A stretch of 64,000 bases of DNA, taken from NCBI GenBank assembly GCA_022843625.1, contig JALHNH010000002.1, positions 186,001 to 250,000 on the forward strand, written 5' to 3'. The DNA is from Bryobacter sp. (GTDB lineage Bacteria; Acidobacteriota; Terriglobia; Bryobacterales; Bryobacteraceae). Below are positions 39,802 through 48,691 of the stretch, piece by piece. Both the position numbers and the translations under genes were made by a program. How positions within the stretch are numbered: position 1 is the stretch's first letter; each line of letters begins with the position of its first letter. Below the pieces are notes generated by a model. That model was given only the letters and a program-made list of their open reading frames with translations, was not told where the DNA came from and searched no databases.

Positions 39802-41595
39802 ATGTATATGAAATTCGCAATCATCTTGAGTTTTGCGTGCCTTGCCGCAATGGGCCAGGTCCAAGTGACAGTGCCGGCCAACGTGGTAATCCACCTGGCC
39901 GGGCAGCCCAGCGGGACCCGGTCCATCAACAACAGCCGAAGTGCTCCAGCAGATTCTCCAGTGCTGGTTAATATTCCCCTTGTTGCCGGGCAGACTTTGC
40001 AGTTTGAGGCTACCGGATCGGTAGACGGTTCAGGGCCGGACGGGCGGACGGGGTGCAATGATTCGTTCTCTGCTGAGCTTGGTGTTGCACGCGTGGATGC
40101 CCCGTGCCGCAGTCTGGTGGGGGTCTTTCTATCGGATACCTCAAGGGCGCAGCCACTGAATCTGGACTTCAGAGGAGACGCGAAGAATTTGCCTGTATTG
40201 CGGCCCCTGCTGCAGCAACCGTTTTTTGTAGGGAGCGGTGTCACCGATCAGGGGGACAGACGCGGCGTTGTGGTTCCGACTGGTGCAACACGACTGTACC
40301 TTGGGCCCATCGCGTTTGGAACCTCTACGGGTTCTTTTCTGGTGAGGGTGAGTGTGCGGCCCGCTGTTGAGATCTCTGGGAACCCGGTGCGGGTCTCAGG
40401 GATTAGCATGATCCATCTTGCCCAGCAAGGGCCAGGGGTTGCCTCGCGCAATGGAGGAAGCTCGCCGATGTCTTCACCTGCGGTGGCGAATCTTCCACTC
40501 GTGGGGGGGCAAGTGTTGCGCATTGTTGCGAGTGGGTCGGTGGACGGGACTGGCCCGGACGGCCGGCCTGGATGCAATACGAATCAGAGTGCGGAGTTTT
40601 CGATTGCCCGAATCGATACCCGTTGCCGCGCACTGTTGGGAGTTTTTGTTTCAGAGACGACACGAACGCAGCCGCCAGCGCTTAACTTCACTGGCGCTAC
40701 GCGGGATGCTGTGCGAGTTGAGCCCTTGCTGCAGCAACCTTTTCTGATTGGAAGCGGATTTACGGATGCAGGTGAGTTGAAGCAGTTTGTGGTGCCACAG
40801 GGGGCAACGCAATTGATGTTTGGTGTGAATGGCAACAGTAGCTCTCCTGGGTCCTTTATTGCAACCGTAAGCCCGGAGGCACCGGCCACTCCGACACTGC
40901 TTAGGAGCGGGATAACGAGGGCGGCAGGATTTGGTGGCGGGGCATTGGCAGCGGGGTCGATTGCTTCGCTGTTTGGGACGAATTTTGCTCCGTCTACGGC
41001 GAGTGCGACGGTGGTGCCTTTGCCCACTCAGATCGGCCCAACCCGGGTGTATTTTAACTTGAGGCCAGCACCTTTGTACTTCACCAGTGGTGGACAAGTG
41101 AACGCGCAAATTCCGTGGGAGTTGAGTAATGAAACGGGAGTGCAGGTAGTGGTGGTGCGTAATGGTGCGGCCAGTTTGCCTGTGTCCCTACCGCTGGGAG
41201 CTGCGAGCCCGGGGATCTTTCTTGTTAATGAGAATGCCGGTGTGGTGGTGAACGCGAATACAGGTCAACTGGTGGATGCACAGACGGGAGTAGATCGAGG
41301 ACAGGCGCTCGTGGTTTACGCTTCGGGACTTGGTGCGGTGAACGGAAGTGTCGCGAGTGGGGTACCGTCGTCCTCGACCGAGCTTGAGCCGACGAGGCAG
41401 CCGGTGGAGGCGATTGTCAGTGTTGGCGGGCAGGCCGTGGCGTTGCCGGTGTTGTTCGCCGGTTCAGCCCCGGGATTTATTGGCGTGAATCAGGTGAATT
41501 TGCTGGTGCCTTCAAACGCGCCGACTGGCGTGGGAGCCCTGATTTTACGCACCGCCGGCAATGAGTCCAATTCTGTGCTGATCGCGATTCAATAG
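39802..41595 (+). CDS. Secreted protein with duplicated lectin-like domain and TIGR03437-type C-terminus
   Basis: The 597-residue product has a signal peptide (MKFAIILSFACLAAMGQ). It then has two tandem copies of a roughly 160-residue domain. Each has HLAGQPSGTRS or HLAQQGPGVAS, VAGQTLQFEATGSVDGSGPDG or VGGQVLRIVASGSVDGTGPDG, a Cys-containing ARVDAPCRSLVGVFLSD strand, and LLQQPFFVGSGVTD with VVVPTGATRLYLG. The pattern is that of the PA-IL (LecA)-like galactose-binding fold. The last 240 residues are the TIGR03437-type domain. It may be an extracellular carbohydrate-binding adhesin. The start is uncertain between ATG 39802 and 39808 because AGGAG is 4 and 10 bases upstream, respectively. Confidence 0.85.
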   Translation: MYMKFAIILSFACLAAMGQVQVTVPANVVIHLAGQPSGTRSINNSRSAPADSPVLVNIPLVAGQTLQFEATGSVDGSGPDGRTGCNDSFSAELGVARVDAPCRSLVGVFLSDTSRAQPLNLDFRGDAKNLPVLRPLLQQPFFVGSGVTDQGDRRGVVVPTGATRLYLGPIAFGTSTGSFLVRVSVRPAVEISGNPVRVSGISMIHLAQQGPGVASRNGGSSPMSSPAVANLPLVGGQVLRIVASGSVDGTGPDGRPGCNTNQSAEFSIARIDTRCRALLGVFVSETTRTQPPALNFTGATRDAVRVEPLLQQPFLIGSGFTDAGELKQFVVPQGATQLMFGVNGNSSSPGSFIATVSPEAPATPTLLRSGITRAAGFGGGALAAGSIASLFGTNFAPSTASATVVPLPTQIGPTRVYFNLRPAPLYFTSGGQVNAQIPWELSNETGVQVVVVRNGAASLPVSLPLGAASPGIFLVNENAGVVVNANTGQLVDAQTGVDRGQALVVYASGLGAVNGSVASGVPSSSTELEPTRQPVEAIVSVGGQAVALPVLFAGSAPGFIGVNQVNLLVPSNAPTGVGALILRTAGNESNSVLIAIQ

Positions 41596-41699
41596 CTGTA
41601 GTACTCGCGAGCCACTTGACAGCTTGCAAGGCGTTTTGTCATTCTTCTCCTAAAGGTATTAGGAATGGAACAAGATGTACTGGCCGCGGTGAAGGGCTG

Positions 41700-44273
41700 A
41701 TGTTGAATCAGGAGCTGGAAGAGGAGATTCAGTTCCATCTGGATGCTCGCGCCGCGGACCTTGAGAAGCGCGGGATGTCAGCGCAAGCTGCAGCCCGGCA
41801 GGCCCGGATGGAGTTCGGTAGTGTTGTCCGCTACGTCGAAGAGGCCCGCGAGGAAAAAGGCTTGAGGGCATGGGATCGCCTTCGGATGGACCTTCGTGAA
41901 ATCTTTCGTGGCTTTTGCCGCAGGCCAGCTTTTGCCCTTCTTGCTGTTCTTATGCTCACTGCCGGGATTGGGTCTGTAGTACTGACGTATTCGATGATGG
42001 ACGGATTGGTGCTGCAGCCGCTGCCTTATGGACAAGCTGAGCGGCTTTTCAATGTGCGAACCATCGTGCCGAAGATATCTGCTCAGTACCCTGACTTGCC
42101 TGTGAATGCACGCCACTATCTGGAGTGGCGCAAGAGCTGTGGCACCTGCGAGTCGCTTGCTTTAATTGGCTCAGAGGTTCTCGAGCTCACAGGAAGCGGA
42201 AAGCCGCGGAGGCTGGAAGCTGCCATCTCCAGCCGGGGCATCATTTCCACTCTCGGGTTGAAATTGGAAGCCGGAAGAGATATCGAAGCCAGCGACGAAG
42301 GGCCGGGGGCAAAACCTGTTACCCTCATCTCTCACGAATTGTGGAGAAGCCTGGCCGGAGGAGACCTGCGACTGCTGGGCCAGACGATTCTGCTCAATCG
42401 GGTGGCAACTGAAGTAGTCGGGGTGCTACCTGAGGGATTTCATTTGCCGAGGCGATCTGAATTGGGTGATATGACCCGTGCTCCAGAGCGAGTAGACCTC
42501 TTAATGCCAATCCGGGTAGATCTATCACAAACCCCAGCGAGCGGAAATTTTGATTGGGCTCTGATTGTGAAGTTGCGCGAGGGCACCAGCCTTGCAGCAG
42601 CAAGTGGCGAGCTCAATGCGGTACTAAAGATCTTTTCCAGTGAACTCATGAAAGGCCTCACGGTACAACTGGAACCGCTGAAGGACAGACTAATTGGCAG
42701 ATTGCGAAGACCTCTGTGGTTGATGGCCGGGGCCGCTGCTGTGCTTCTGCTCATTGCCTGTGTGAATCTAGGTAACCTGTTTCGCTACAGGTCAATTGAA
42801 AGAGAGCAGAGCGCCGCCATTCGTCTCGCTATTGGCGCTAGCCGGGAAGACATTATCCGACAGAGTCTTACTGAGATCCTGTTGTGTAGTTTTGTTGGGG
42901 GGCTTGCAGGGTTGATGCTGGCGTGGGCGGGCCTGCGCTGGTTTGCTGCAATCCATCTCGGTGAGTTTATAAAACCCAATGCGATTTCGCTGAGCAGCTT
43001 TGCGGTTGTTGCCGGAATGGCACTTTCGCTGATTGCCGGTTTTGTCTCTGGAGTTCCAGCGTTGAGGCGACTCTGGCGGTGTGGGGCGCTGGGCTTGCTT
43101 GGAAAAGAAAAGCAGCGGCGAACGCAAACCCGGCCTGAGCGGCTCGCAAGACAAGCACTGGTATCGATTGAGGCTGGCCTCAGTTTTGTGCTGGCGGTGT
43201 TTGCTGGCCTGCTCTTTCTGAGTTACTGGAACGTGAAGTCGGCTGACCATGGCTTTGCCGCTGAGCACGCATTTACCTTCGAGGCGGCCACAAATGGCTC
43301 GCATGAGGAATTGCTTACGTTGCTTCGCGGAATGGATGGCGTTGCTGCTGCAGGTCTTACGAACGCCCTCCCGCTTCAAGGGGAAAGCTGCGTGCGGCAG
43401 ATCGAGCGAGCCGGTGCAGCCAAATCGAGTGAGTTGCACACAGCCAATGGACGCTATATCAGTCCAGGGTATTTTGAAGCGGCCGGGGCGTTGATTCTCT
43501 CCGGGCGAGGATTTTCTGAAGCAGATCGAAGATTGCGAGTAATCGTAATCTCTGAGGGCACTTCCAGACGACTCTTTGGCCCCCAAAACCCGGTGGGTGA
43601 GTTTATTCGCTACGGCAAAGAAGGCGGTAAACAGGGATACAAAGTGATTGGTGTTGTTGCAGACCAGCGGACGAGCAGCCTTGAAGCTGAGGCAGGTGCA
43701 ACGGCATACCTTCCTTACTGGGAGTGGGAAAAAAACGATGCCACATTTGTCGTGAGGAGCAATCTGAGCGAAGCGGATGCTATGGCTGAACTGCAGAGTT
43801 TGGCAAAAAGCCTGGAGTACAAGGTCGCACTGGGACCTATTCATCACCTGAGGCAAATGTTTGACCGGTCAATTGCATGGCGTAAAGTGCAGACCGTGTT
43901 TACTGCAACGTTTGCCCTGCTGGGGATGTTAATGGCCAGCCTTGGGATTATTGCCATGGCAAGCGAAATGCTGGCAAGAAGAAAAGGCGAGATCGCAGTA
44001 AGAATGGCATTGGGTGCAACACGCGAGGAGATTGTGCGGCTGATGCTCTGGGAGTCGATTCGGCCCGTACTGGTTGGATTGCTCGGCGGAGCAGCTATTG
44101 TGCTGGTGGCCGGCTCATTGCTTGAGCCGCAAATGTATCAAGTGAGCGTTCGTAACCCCTGGATTTTGGGCGGTTTGAGTTTGGCAATAGCAACAGTAGC
44201 AGGGCTTTCTGTTTATGGGGCCGCTGTACGCTCAGTCCATCCTGGGCCAGTTGAGGATTTGCGTCTCGGGTAG
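41700..44273 (+). CDS. ADOP-type permease (MacB/FtsX-like)
   Basis: The ATG at 41700 has AAGGG 5 bases upstream; the longer frame is not used. The 857-residue product has a cytoplasmic N-terminal helix (LNQELEEEIQFHLDARAADLEKRG), as is typical of the acidobacterial orphan permeases. A first membrane helix, a large periplasmic MacB core domain and three FtsX helices around residues 350-470 follow, then a second periplasmic domain and three C-terminal helices (about 730-850) with LLGMLMASLGIIAMASEMLARRKGEIAVRMALGATREEIV, the FtsX signature. Two FtsX modules in one chain are the mark of the ADOP type. No ATPase gene is adjacent, so any partner must be encoded elsewhere. Confidence 0.88.
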   Translation: MLNQELEEEIQFHLDARAADLEKRGMSAQAAARQARMEFGSVVRYVEEAREEKGLRAWDRLRMDLREIFRGFCRRPAFALLAVLMLTAGIGSVVLTYSMMDGLVLQPLPYGQAERLFNVRTIVPKISAQYPDLPVNARHYLEWRKSCGTCESLALIGSEVLELTGSGKPRRLEAAISSRGIISTLGLKLEAGRDIEASDEGPGAKPVTLISHELWRSLAGGDLRLLGQTILLNRVATEVVGVLPEGFHLPRRSELGDMTRAPERVDLLMPIRVDLSQTPASGNFDWALIVKLREGTSLAAASGELNAVLKIFSSELMKGLTVQLEPLKDRLIGRLRRPLWLMAGAAAVLLLIACVNLGNLFRYRSIEREQSAAIRLAIGASREDIIRQSLTEILLCSFVGGLAGLMLAWAGLRWFAAIHLGEFIKPNAISLSSFAVVAGMALSLIAGFVSGVPALRRLWRCGALGLLGKEKQRRTQTRPERLARQALVSIEAGLSFVLAVFAGLLFLSYWNVKSADHGFAAEHAFTFEAATNGSHEELLTLLRGMDGVAAAGLTNALPLQGESCVRQIERAGAAKSSELHTANGRYISPGYFEAAGALILSGRGFSEADRRLRVIVISEGTSRRLFGPQNPVGEFIRYGKEGGKQGYKVIGVVADQRTSSLEAEAGATAYLPYWEWEKNDATFVVRSNLSEADAMAELQSLAKSLEYKVALGPIHHLRQMFDRSIAWRKVQTVFTATFALLGMLMASLGIIAMASEMLARRKGEIAVRMALGATREEIVRLMLWESIRPVLVGLLGGAAIVLVAGSLLEPQMYQVSVRNPWILGGLSLAIATVAGLSVYGAAVRSVHPGPVEDLRLG

Positions 44274-44301
44274 AAAGTTCATTGAGCCGTTTTTGCTTCG
44301 G

Positions 44302-45168
44302 ATGTCGTTTGTACCAAGCAGAGACCTTATGGTGCAGATCAAGTTTGGCGATAAAGATCCGAAGGTAGCGTTGGTGCAAATTGCGCTGAGTACACGGCCA
44401 CCGCAAATCCTTTTGCGTGTAGATGGTGAATTTGGCTTGAAGACGAAAGCTGCGGTACAAGTGCTGCAGAAAATGCTATCCAAGCCACAGACGGGAGTGG
44501 TGGAAGGGCCGGAATGGAAGGCAATGATGGAGTCAATGCCGTTTGGCGTCTTCGATCATACCGATATCGACGAGACGATTGTGGCGATTATGGAAGGCAA
44601 GACTATCGAGCAGATTGCGGCCGACCACCATCAGTACGGGGTTGTGGCAAAGGTTGAGCTGGAAAGAAACGGCCAACGTGTGAGCAGTATCGGAATCGGA
44701 GCGTCAAACGGGGTGGGCCTCATGGTGAGTCGAATCCTACAAGCCGGCCAATCGAAGCAGCTTGGGCTCTTGCGGATCTTTGGACATGGCGGAAAGGGTC
44801 TGCAAATGATCAGTGGTGGAAGAGGTGGAATACCCGGTGGTGCGGGAGAACATGCGGCAGCCCTTACGCCAACGATCACGCGGCGAATGCGTCCCGAGTT
44901 GAAAAAAGTGGCGACAGTATTCCGGCCTTATGGGAGTGCCGAGTTGCATGGTTGCCGGGTAGCGGATGGCTCAACTGGGCGGCTGCTCTTAAAGGATCTG
45001 GCTGAGGAATGGGGTGTGCCTGTGACGGCTGCAATAGACCGGCAACACGTAGGCCGAGGCAAGACAATGCGCTTCGAGGGCCGGACGATGACTGCCTTTC
45101 CCGGACGGATCACCTTGAGGCAATGGGCCGAAAAAGTTGCTGCGCTCTCAGCCTACTCGCGGGCTTGA
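44302..45168 (+). CDS. Peptidoglycan-binding + caspase-like (CHAT/DUF4347-like) protein
   Basis: A product of 288 residues (ATG 44302; ATG 44329 is a good alternative; neither has a clear SD). The N-terminal 85 residues match the PG_binding_1 fold: VQIKFGDKDPKVALVQIAL, VDGEFGLKTKAAVQVLQK and GVVEGPEWKAMM. The C-terminal half looks like a small caspase-type hydrolase: LLRIFGHGGKGLQMISGG carries a candidate catalytic His, and AELHGCRVADGSTGRLLLKDLAEEWGVPVTAA carries the Cys, as in DUF4347/CHAT domains. No signal peptide is evident. It overlaps the convergent gene at 45148-45168 by 21 bases. Confidence 0.6.
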   Translation: MSFVPSRDLMVQIKFGDKDPKVALVQIALSTRPPQILLRVDGEFGLKTKAAVQVLQKMLSKPQTGVVEGPEWKAMMESMPFGVFDHTDIDETIVAIMEGKTIEQIAADHHQYGVVAKVELERNGQRVSSIGIGASNGVGLMVSRILQAGQSKQLGLLRIFGHGGKGLQMISGGRGGIPGGAGEHAAALTPTITRRMRPELKKVATVFRPYGSAELHGCRVADGSTGRLLLKDLAEEWGVPVTAAIDRQHVGRGKTMRFEGRTMTAFPGRITLRQWAEKVAALSAYSRA

Positions 45169-46065
45169 GCTAGTGGGCTCAAATCGAGCCAGAAAGCGGC
45201 GGAAGTGATCGATATGAAACGGCGTCAGTCGCGGATACTCACGCCCATAGCCTGGGATACGAAAGGTCTGATCCGCCTTCGGAATAACAGAGATCTGATA
45301 GTCTTTGCGCTTCTGTTTTGTGAGGGCTTCGCGCAGGTCGAAGGCAATCTGTCGGGTGCCGCGTTCGAGCTTCTCGTTACGCGTATCGGCTTCACCCAGA
45401 AGGACGAAGATCGGACACTGGAAGGCGGCGATCTGCGGGATCCTCTCATAGCTTGGGCTGAGCAGCATTACAAACTCCGGCCCATCTTTCTTTGGTGCTT
45501 CTGGAATCGGCATGTCTTCTGTGAAGACCCAGCCGGACTTGGGAAGCGGTCTGGCTGAGGTGCTGATTCCGAGGCGCGCGAGAAGGTCTGCGTTGTAGTG
45601 GGCAAGGGCTTCGTTCTTGCTGAAGATTTGGGCTTGGGCCCGCGAAGAGCGTTGGGTAGGAGTCAGGTCGACAGGGCCGTTTTCCTGGTATGGCTGAGAG
45701 GGAATCCTGCCCAGGCGCCGGAGATGGATCTTTTCCTCCGCTGGTTTGAATTCGACATCAAAGGTAGGCCCACCAAAGCGACCGCTATAAACGCGAGGCC
45801 CTTCGACAAGTGGCAATGTGAACGTAAAGGCGGAGCCTTCGAGCTTCCAGGTCTGCACACTGTGCGTCATCAGGAAGAGGTCCCTGCAGGTGACCCGAAA
45901 ATCCATCGATTTATCAGGCTTCTGCTGGAAGTCAAAATTGATGTTCATCGAGGAAGCCCCGTTAGTCAGCTTACCTTCCCAGCGGCCTTCGATCGAACTG
46001 CCTGTGCTGCGACGTCCGCAGGCGGTAACGGCTGGAATTGTGTATAGGAAGTTGCGGCGGTTCAT
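45148..46065 (-). CDS. TAT-type lipoprotein of unknown function
   Basis: The 305-residue product opens with a twin-Arg and lipobox signal (MNRRNFLYTIPAVTACG). The first 115 residues are beta-rich (GRWEGKLTNGASSMNINFDFQ, FTFTLPLVEGPRVYSGRFGG), as in small periplasmic calycin-like domains. The C-terminal part, FQCPIFVLLGEADTRNEKLERGTRQIAFDLREAL, then YQISVIPKADQTFRIPG and HIDHFRRFLARF, resembles the last strands of an alpha/beta hydrolase carrying Asp and (mutated) His sites but without a visible nucleophile. It is probably a non-enzymatic relative. It is the last gene of the minus-strand lipid-modification operon and overlaps the methyltransferase stop by 4 bases. Confidence 0.65.
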   Translation of the reverse strand: MNRRNFLYTIPAVTACGRRSTGSSIEGRWEGKLTNGASSMNINFDFQQKPDKSMDFRVTCRDLFLMTHSVQTWKLEGSAFTFTLPLVEGPRVYSGRFGGPTFDVEFKPAEEKIHLRRLGRIPSQPYQENGPVDLTPTQRSSRAQAQIFSKNEALAHYNADLLARLGISTSARPLPKSGWVFTEDMPIPEAPKKDGPEFVMLLSPSYERIPQIAAFQCPIFVLLGEADTRNEKLERGTRQIAFDLREALTKQKRKDYQISVIPKADQTFRIPGYGREYPRLTPFHIDHFRRFLARFEPTSSSPRVG

Positions 46066-47075
46066 AATTTCTTAAACAAGTAATGGCATACTCCCCATTC
46101 GGAGCCTTCTTTGTATGCAAACAGTTCGGCGCAGGCAAGGAAAAAGACGCGCCAGCGTACGACCCACCTGATCTCTTCGTCTTTACCGTAACACTTGGCG
46201 AAGAGCGGACGGATCGTTGCCTCGTGTTCATCCATGTTCCGCAGCCAGTCTTCGCAGGTCCGGGCATAGTGACATCCGTTGATTCGCCAGGTCTTCTGGT
46301 GCTTCAAGTGGTCCTGGAATTCAGTGAGCAGAGCGTCTGAAGGCATCTGGCCGCCCGAGAAAAAGTGCTGTGCCATCCAGTCGTCTTCTTCTCCGGTCTC
46401 GAAAGGGTAGGCGTATTTGCGATGGGTGAAGATGTGGACGAAGAGAGTGCCTGAGGCGTTAAGCCATGTAGAAACGCGACGCAGCAGTTCTGCGTAATTT
46501 CGCATGTGCTCAAACATCTCGACGCTGACTATCCGGTCAAAGAGTTGGCCCGGGTCGAATTGCACCATATCGGCGGTTCGGATCTCAAGGTTATGCAAGC
46601 CAAGGCGCGCGGCCTCAGCGTCGATGAAAGCCTTTTGCGTCCGTGAGTTTGAGACGGCAACAATCTTTGAATTTGGATATTGTTCAGCCATCCACAGCGA
46701 TAGAGAACCCCAACCACAGCCGAGTTCCAGGATGGAGTCGCCGTCTCTGAGTTGGGCGTGCTCGCAAGTGATTTTGAGCATGGCAATCTCGGCTTCGGCG
46801 AGCGTCTCTTTGCCGGTTTCATACCAGGCGCAAGAGTATTTGCGACGTGGGCCAAGGGCAGCCAGGAAGAAGTCTGTTGGAACTTCATAGTGTTGGGCGT
46901 TGGCATCCGGTGTGTGTGTTGCCAGTGGGCTGGATCGGATTTCCTGTCGCCACGCTGCCGCGTCTCGCCGCGATTCGTCGAGGAGTCTTTTCGCGAGGAG
47001 GCGACGGATCCCCATACGGATCAGCCAGTCTGGAAGAATGTTGCGGTCCAGCAAGGATTCGTAGAAAGCCGCCAT
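46062..47075 (-). CDS. Cyclopropane-fatty-acid-synthase-like SAM methyltransferase
   Basis: The 337-residue product carries a class I SAM fold: ILELGCGWGSLSLWMAEQYPNSKIVAVSNSRTQKAFID (motif I), VSVEMFEHMRNYAELLRRVS (motif II/III) and GTLFVHIFTHRKY. Before it is HYEVPTDFFLAALGPRRKYSCAWYETGKETLAEAE, the substrate-loop region of the CFA synthase family. The N-terminus is shorter than in true CFA synthases (about 380 residues) and lacks the acyl-phospholipid-binding domain. It belongs to the subgroup paired with DUF1295 genes. The Gly-rich bicarbonate-binding residues of CFA are not all evident. It is coupled to DUF1295 by one base. Confidence 0.85.
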   Translation of the reverse strand: MAAFYESLLDRNILPDWLIRMGIRRLLAKRLLDESRRDAAAWRQEIRSSPLATHTPDANAQHYEVPTDFFLAALGPRRKYSCAWYETGKETLAEAEIAMLKITCEHAQLRDGDSILELGCGWGSLSLWMAEQYPNSKIVAVSNSRTQKAFIDAEAARLGLHNLEIRTADMVQFDPGQLFDRIVSVEMFEHMRNYAELLRRVSTWLNASGTLFVHIFTHRKYAYPFETGEEDDWMAQHFFSGGQMPSDALLTEFQDHLKHQKTWRINGCHYARTCEDWLRNMDEHEATIRPLFAKCYGKDEEIRWVVRWRVFFLACAELFAYKEGSEWGVCHYLFKKL

Positions 47076-47899
47076 CAGGACTCAACCTGAACTTTGGGCG
47101 GCATGGGGACGAATACACTGACTTCCTGCTGATATTTGCGATATTCGTCACCTTTGCTTCGTAGCGCCTGTTCCTCAGTGGGTGGCACGCCGGTAACATT
47201 CAAGACGAAATGCAGAATCAGAGCTGGTGCGATCATGCCGAGAAAGCCCCAGGGGCCAGTCAGCGCGTAAAGACCATAGCTGAGCCAGACAAGCCATTCA
47301 AAGAAATAGTTAGGGTGCCTTGACCAGCTCCACAGGCCTTCCCGGCAGACCTTACCTTTGTTCTCGGGATCGGCTTTGAATCGGTTCAGCTGCATGTCGG
47401 AGATTGTGACTCCGGCAGTTGCGAATACCCATAAGCATATGGCTGCCTTGTCGAAAATATTGAACTCAGGTTCAAAATTCATGCAAGCCAGCAGGAAGGG
47501 AATTGCCAGCACGACGCAACTGACGGCCTGAACCTGATAGAAGAGCAGAAATTTCAAATTTATATTGGGGCCCCACTTCCGGCGCAATTCTGCGTAGCGG
47601 CCCTCTTCGGGATGCCCGATGATTCTGTTGAACAAAAGATGAAAACCGAGACGAAGGCCCCAGACAAGAACCATGATGGCGAGCAGCCAGCGGCGAGGGA
47701 ATGCTCCCGACCCATGAAAAGCATAGTAGGCCGCGCAAAATGAAATGCCGAAAGCCCAGCCCGCATCGACAATGGCGGCGTTGCGGATCGCGAGATGAAT
47801 TAACCAAAGGATGAACATCCAGGCACACATAATCAGCAGAGCCTGGGTGGTGAGGTTCAAGAATTCTTGCCAGAAGGGGACCGTACTAAATGGATTCAT
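47075..47899 (-). CDS. DUF1295 membrane protein (steroid-5-alpha-reductase-like fold)
   Basis: A 274-residue membrane protein with about six helices. The C-terminal half is the diagnostic part: SRHPNYFFEWLVWLSYGLYAL, then GMIAPALILHFVLNVTGVPPTEEQALRSKGDEYRKYQQEV. The SRHPNY and final YRKYQ motifs are also seen in isoprenylcysteine methyltransferases and 5-alpha-reductase relatives; DUF1295 itself is thought to reduce or modify lipids, but the reaction is unproven. It is encoded between the DUF2062 gene (14-base overlap) and the methyltransferase. Confidence 0.88.
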   Translation of the reverse strand: MNPFSTVPFWQEFLNLTTQALLIMCAWMFILWLIHLAIRNAAIVDAGWAFGISFCAAYYAFHGSGAFPRRWLLAIMVLVWGLRLGFHLLFNRIIGHPEEGRYAELRRKWGPNINLKFLLFYQVQAVSCVVLAIPFLLACMNFEPEFNIFDKAAICLWVFATAGVTISDMQLNRFKADPENKGKVCREGLWSWSRHPNYFFEWLVWLSYGLYALTGPWGFLGMIAPALILHFVLNVTGVPPTEEQALRSKGDEYRKYQQEVSVFVPMPPKVQVES

Positions 47900-48353
47900 T
47901 GGGCAACTCGATTGTCTTGTGAAAGTTTCTCATGAGCCGTTGCGACATGGCATAGAAGACAAACCCTAAAGGGAGGCTGACGACTCCCCAAATCAGGACC
48001 GCACCAAGGTTTGCCCAGAAGAGTCGTTGAATGGTACCCAGCAGGTCGGATCGCAGCATTGTATAGACGGCTGAGATTGTTAAGGATTTGAGGGAAGCGT
48101 CCAATAAGCTAGCGCCCAACAGCATCAACGGAATGTAAATCAAGAGTTGAACCGGATAGATGATGTAGTTGACCAGGAGCATAAGCGGCAGGTTCAAGCG
48201 CAGGGCCGAAGCTGCTACTGCGCAAAAGAGTGTGGTTGTGCCAAGAATTGGGATGGTGCCCAAGGCCATGCCAAGAACAATGGTGAGCGAAATTTGATTC
48301 GGGCTGGTGCCTTGACGAAGCAAGTCCACGATTTTGGTTTTCAGCTTATTCAT
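47886..48353 (-). CDS. DUF2062 membrane protein
   Basis: The 155-residue product has about three membrane helices. The family signature GTSPNQISLTIVLGMALGTIPILGTTTLFC and LRLNLPLMLLVNYIIYPVQLLIYIPLMLLGASLL is intact, and the last 60 residues contain a further membrane helix and a basic tail. DUF2062 proteins occur near glycosyltransferase and lipid genes and have no established function. The gene is downstream of DUF1475 (8-base overlap) and upstream of DUF1295 (14-base overlap). Confidence 0.85.
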   Translation of the reverse strand: MNKLKTKIVDLLRQGTSPNQISLTIVLGMALGTIPILGTTTLFCAVAASALRLNLPLMLLVNYIIYPVQLLIYIPLMLLGASLLDASLKSLTISAVYTMLRSDLLGTIQRLFWANLGAVLIWGVVSLPLGFVFYAMSQRLMRNFHKTIELPNESI

Positions 48354-48681
48354 TACAAGTCGTGAAGATCAGGGACGGGGATTGACCAGGCTTTAACCGG
48401 AATAACTGTATTAATACGTATAGGCTCATGGCGATGTTTCCGAGGGCCATGATCAGGATAAACCAGAGCAGCCGCATCAAGTTCCGCGATTCTCTCCACG
48501 CCACCCAAATATAAAAGGTCAAAAAGCCGAAGTAAGCATCCCATAGTGTGGCCACGGCCCAGGGGTTGTCGCCAAAAGTGGAAAATGCATCCCAAATTGG
48601 CATCTTGAGACTCGTAAGCGTCGTCATGACGAGCATCCAGATGAAGATGGCGGAAAAAAGAACGATAAGGAAAGTCTTCAT
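48346..48681 (-). CDS. DUF1475-like membrane protein
   Basis: A 111-residue protein with three hydrophobic helices: MKTFLIVLFSAIFIWMLVM, VATLWDAYFGFLTFYIWVAW and LLWFILIMALGNIAMSLYVLIQ. The DNPWAVATLWDAYFGFLTF and GNIAMSLYVL segments match the DUF1475 family, of unknown function. It heads the minus-strand operon of the lipid-modification block. Its start lies only 10 bases from the start of the divergent oxidoreductase gene (48692), and no SD is visible before this ATG. Confidence 0.8.
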   Translation of the reverse strand: MKTFLIVLFSAIFIWMLVMTTLTSLKMPIWDAFSTFGDNPWAVATLWDAYFGFLTFYIWVAWRESRNLMRLLWFILIMALGNIAMSLYVLIQLFRLKPGQSPSLIFTTCNE

Positions 48682-48691
48682 TAATATCTAG

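Noticed and set aside
42792..43856. A 354-codon open frame on the minus strand
   Set aside because: It lies entirely antisense to the ADOP permease, which has the FtsX signature and a ribosome-binding site. The antisense product is Cys-, Arg- and Ser-rich with no motif.
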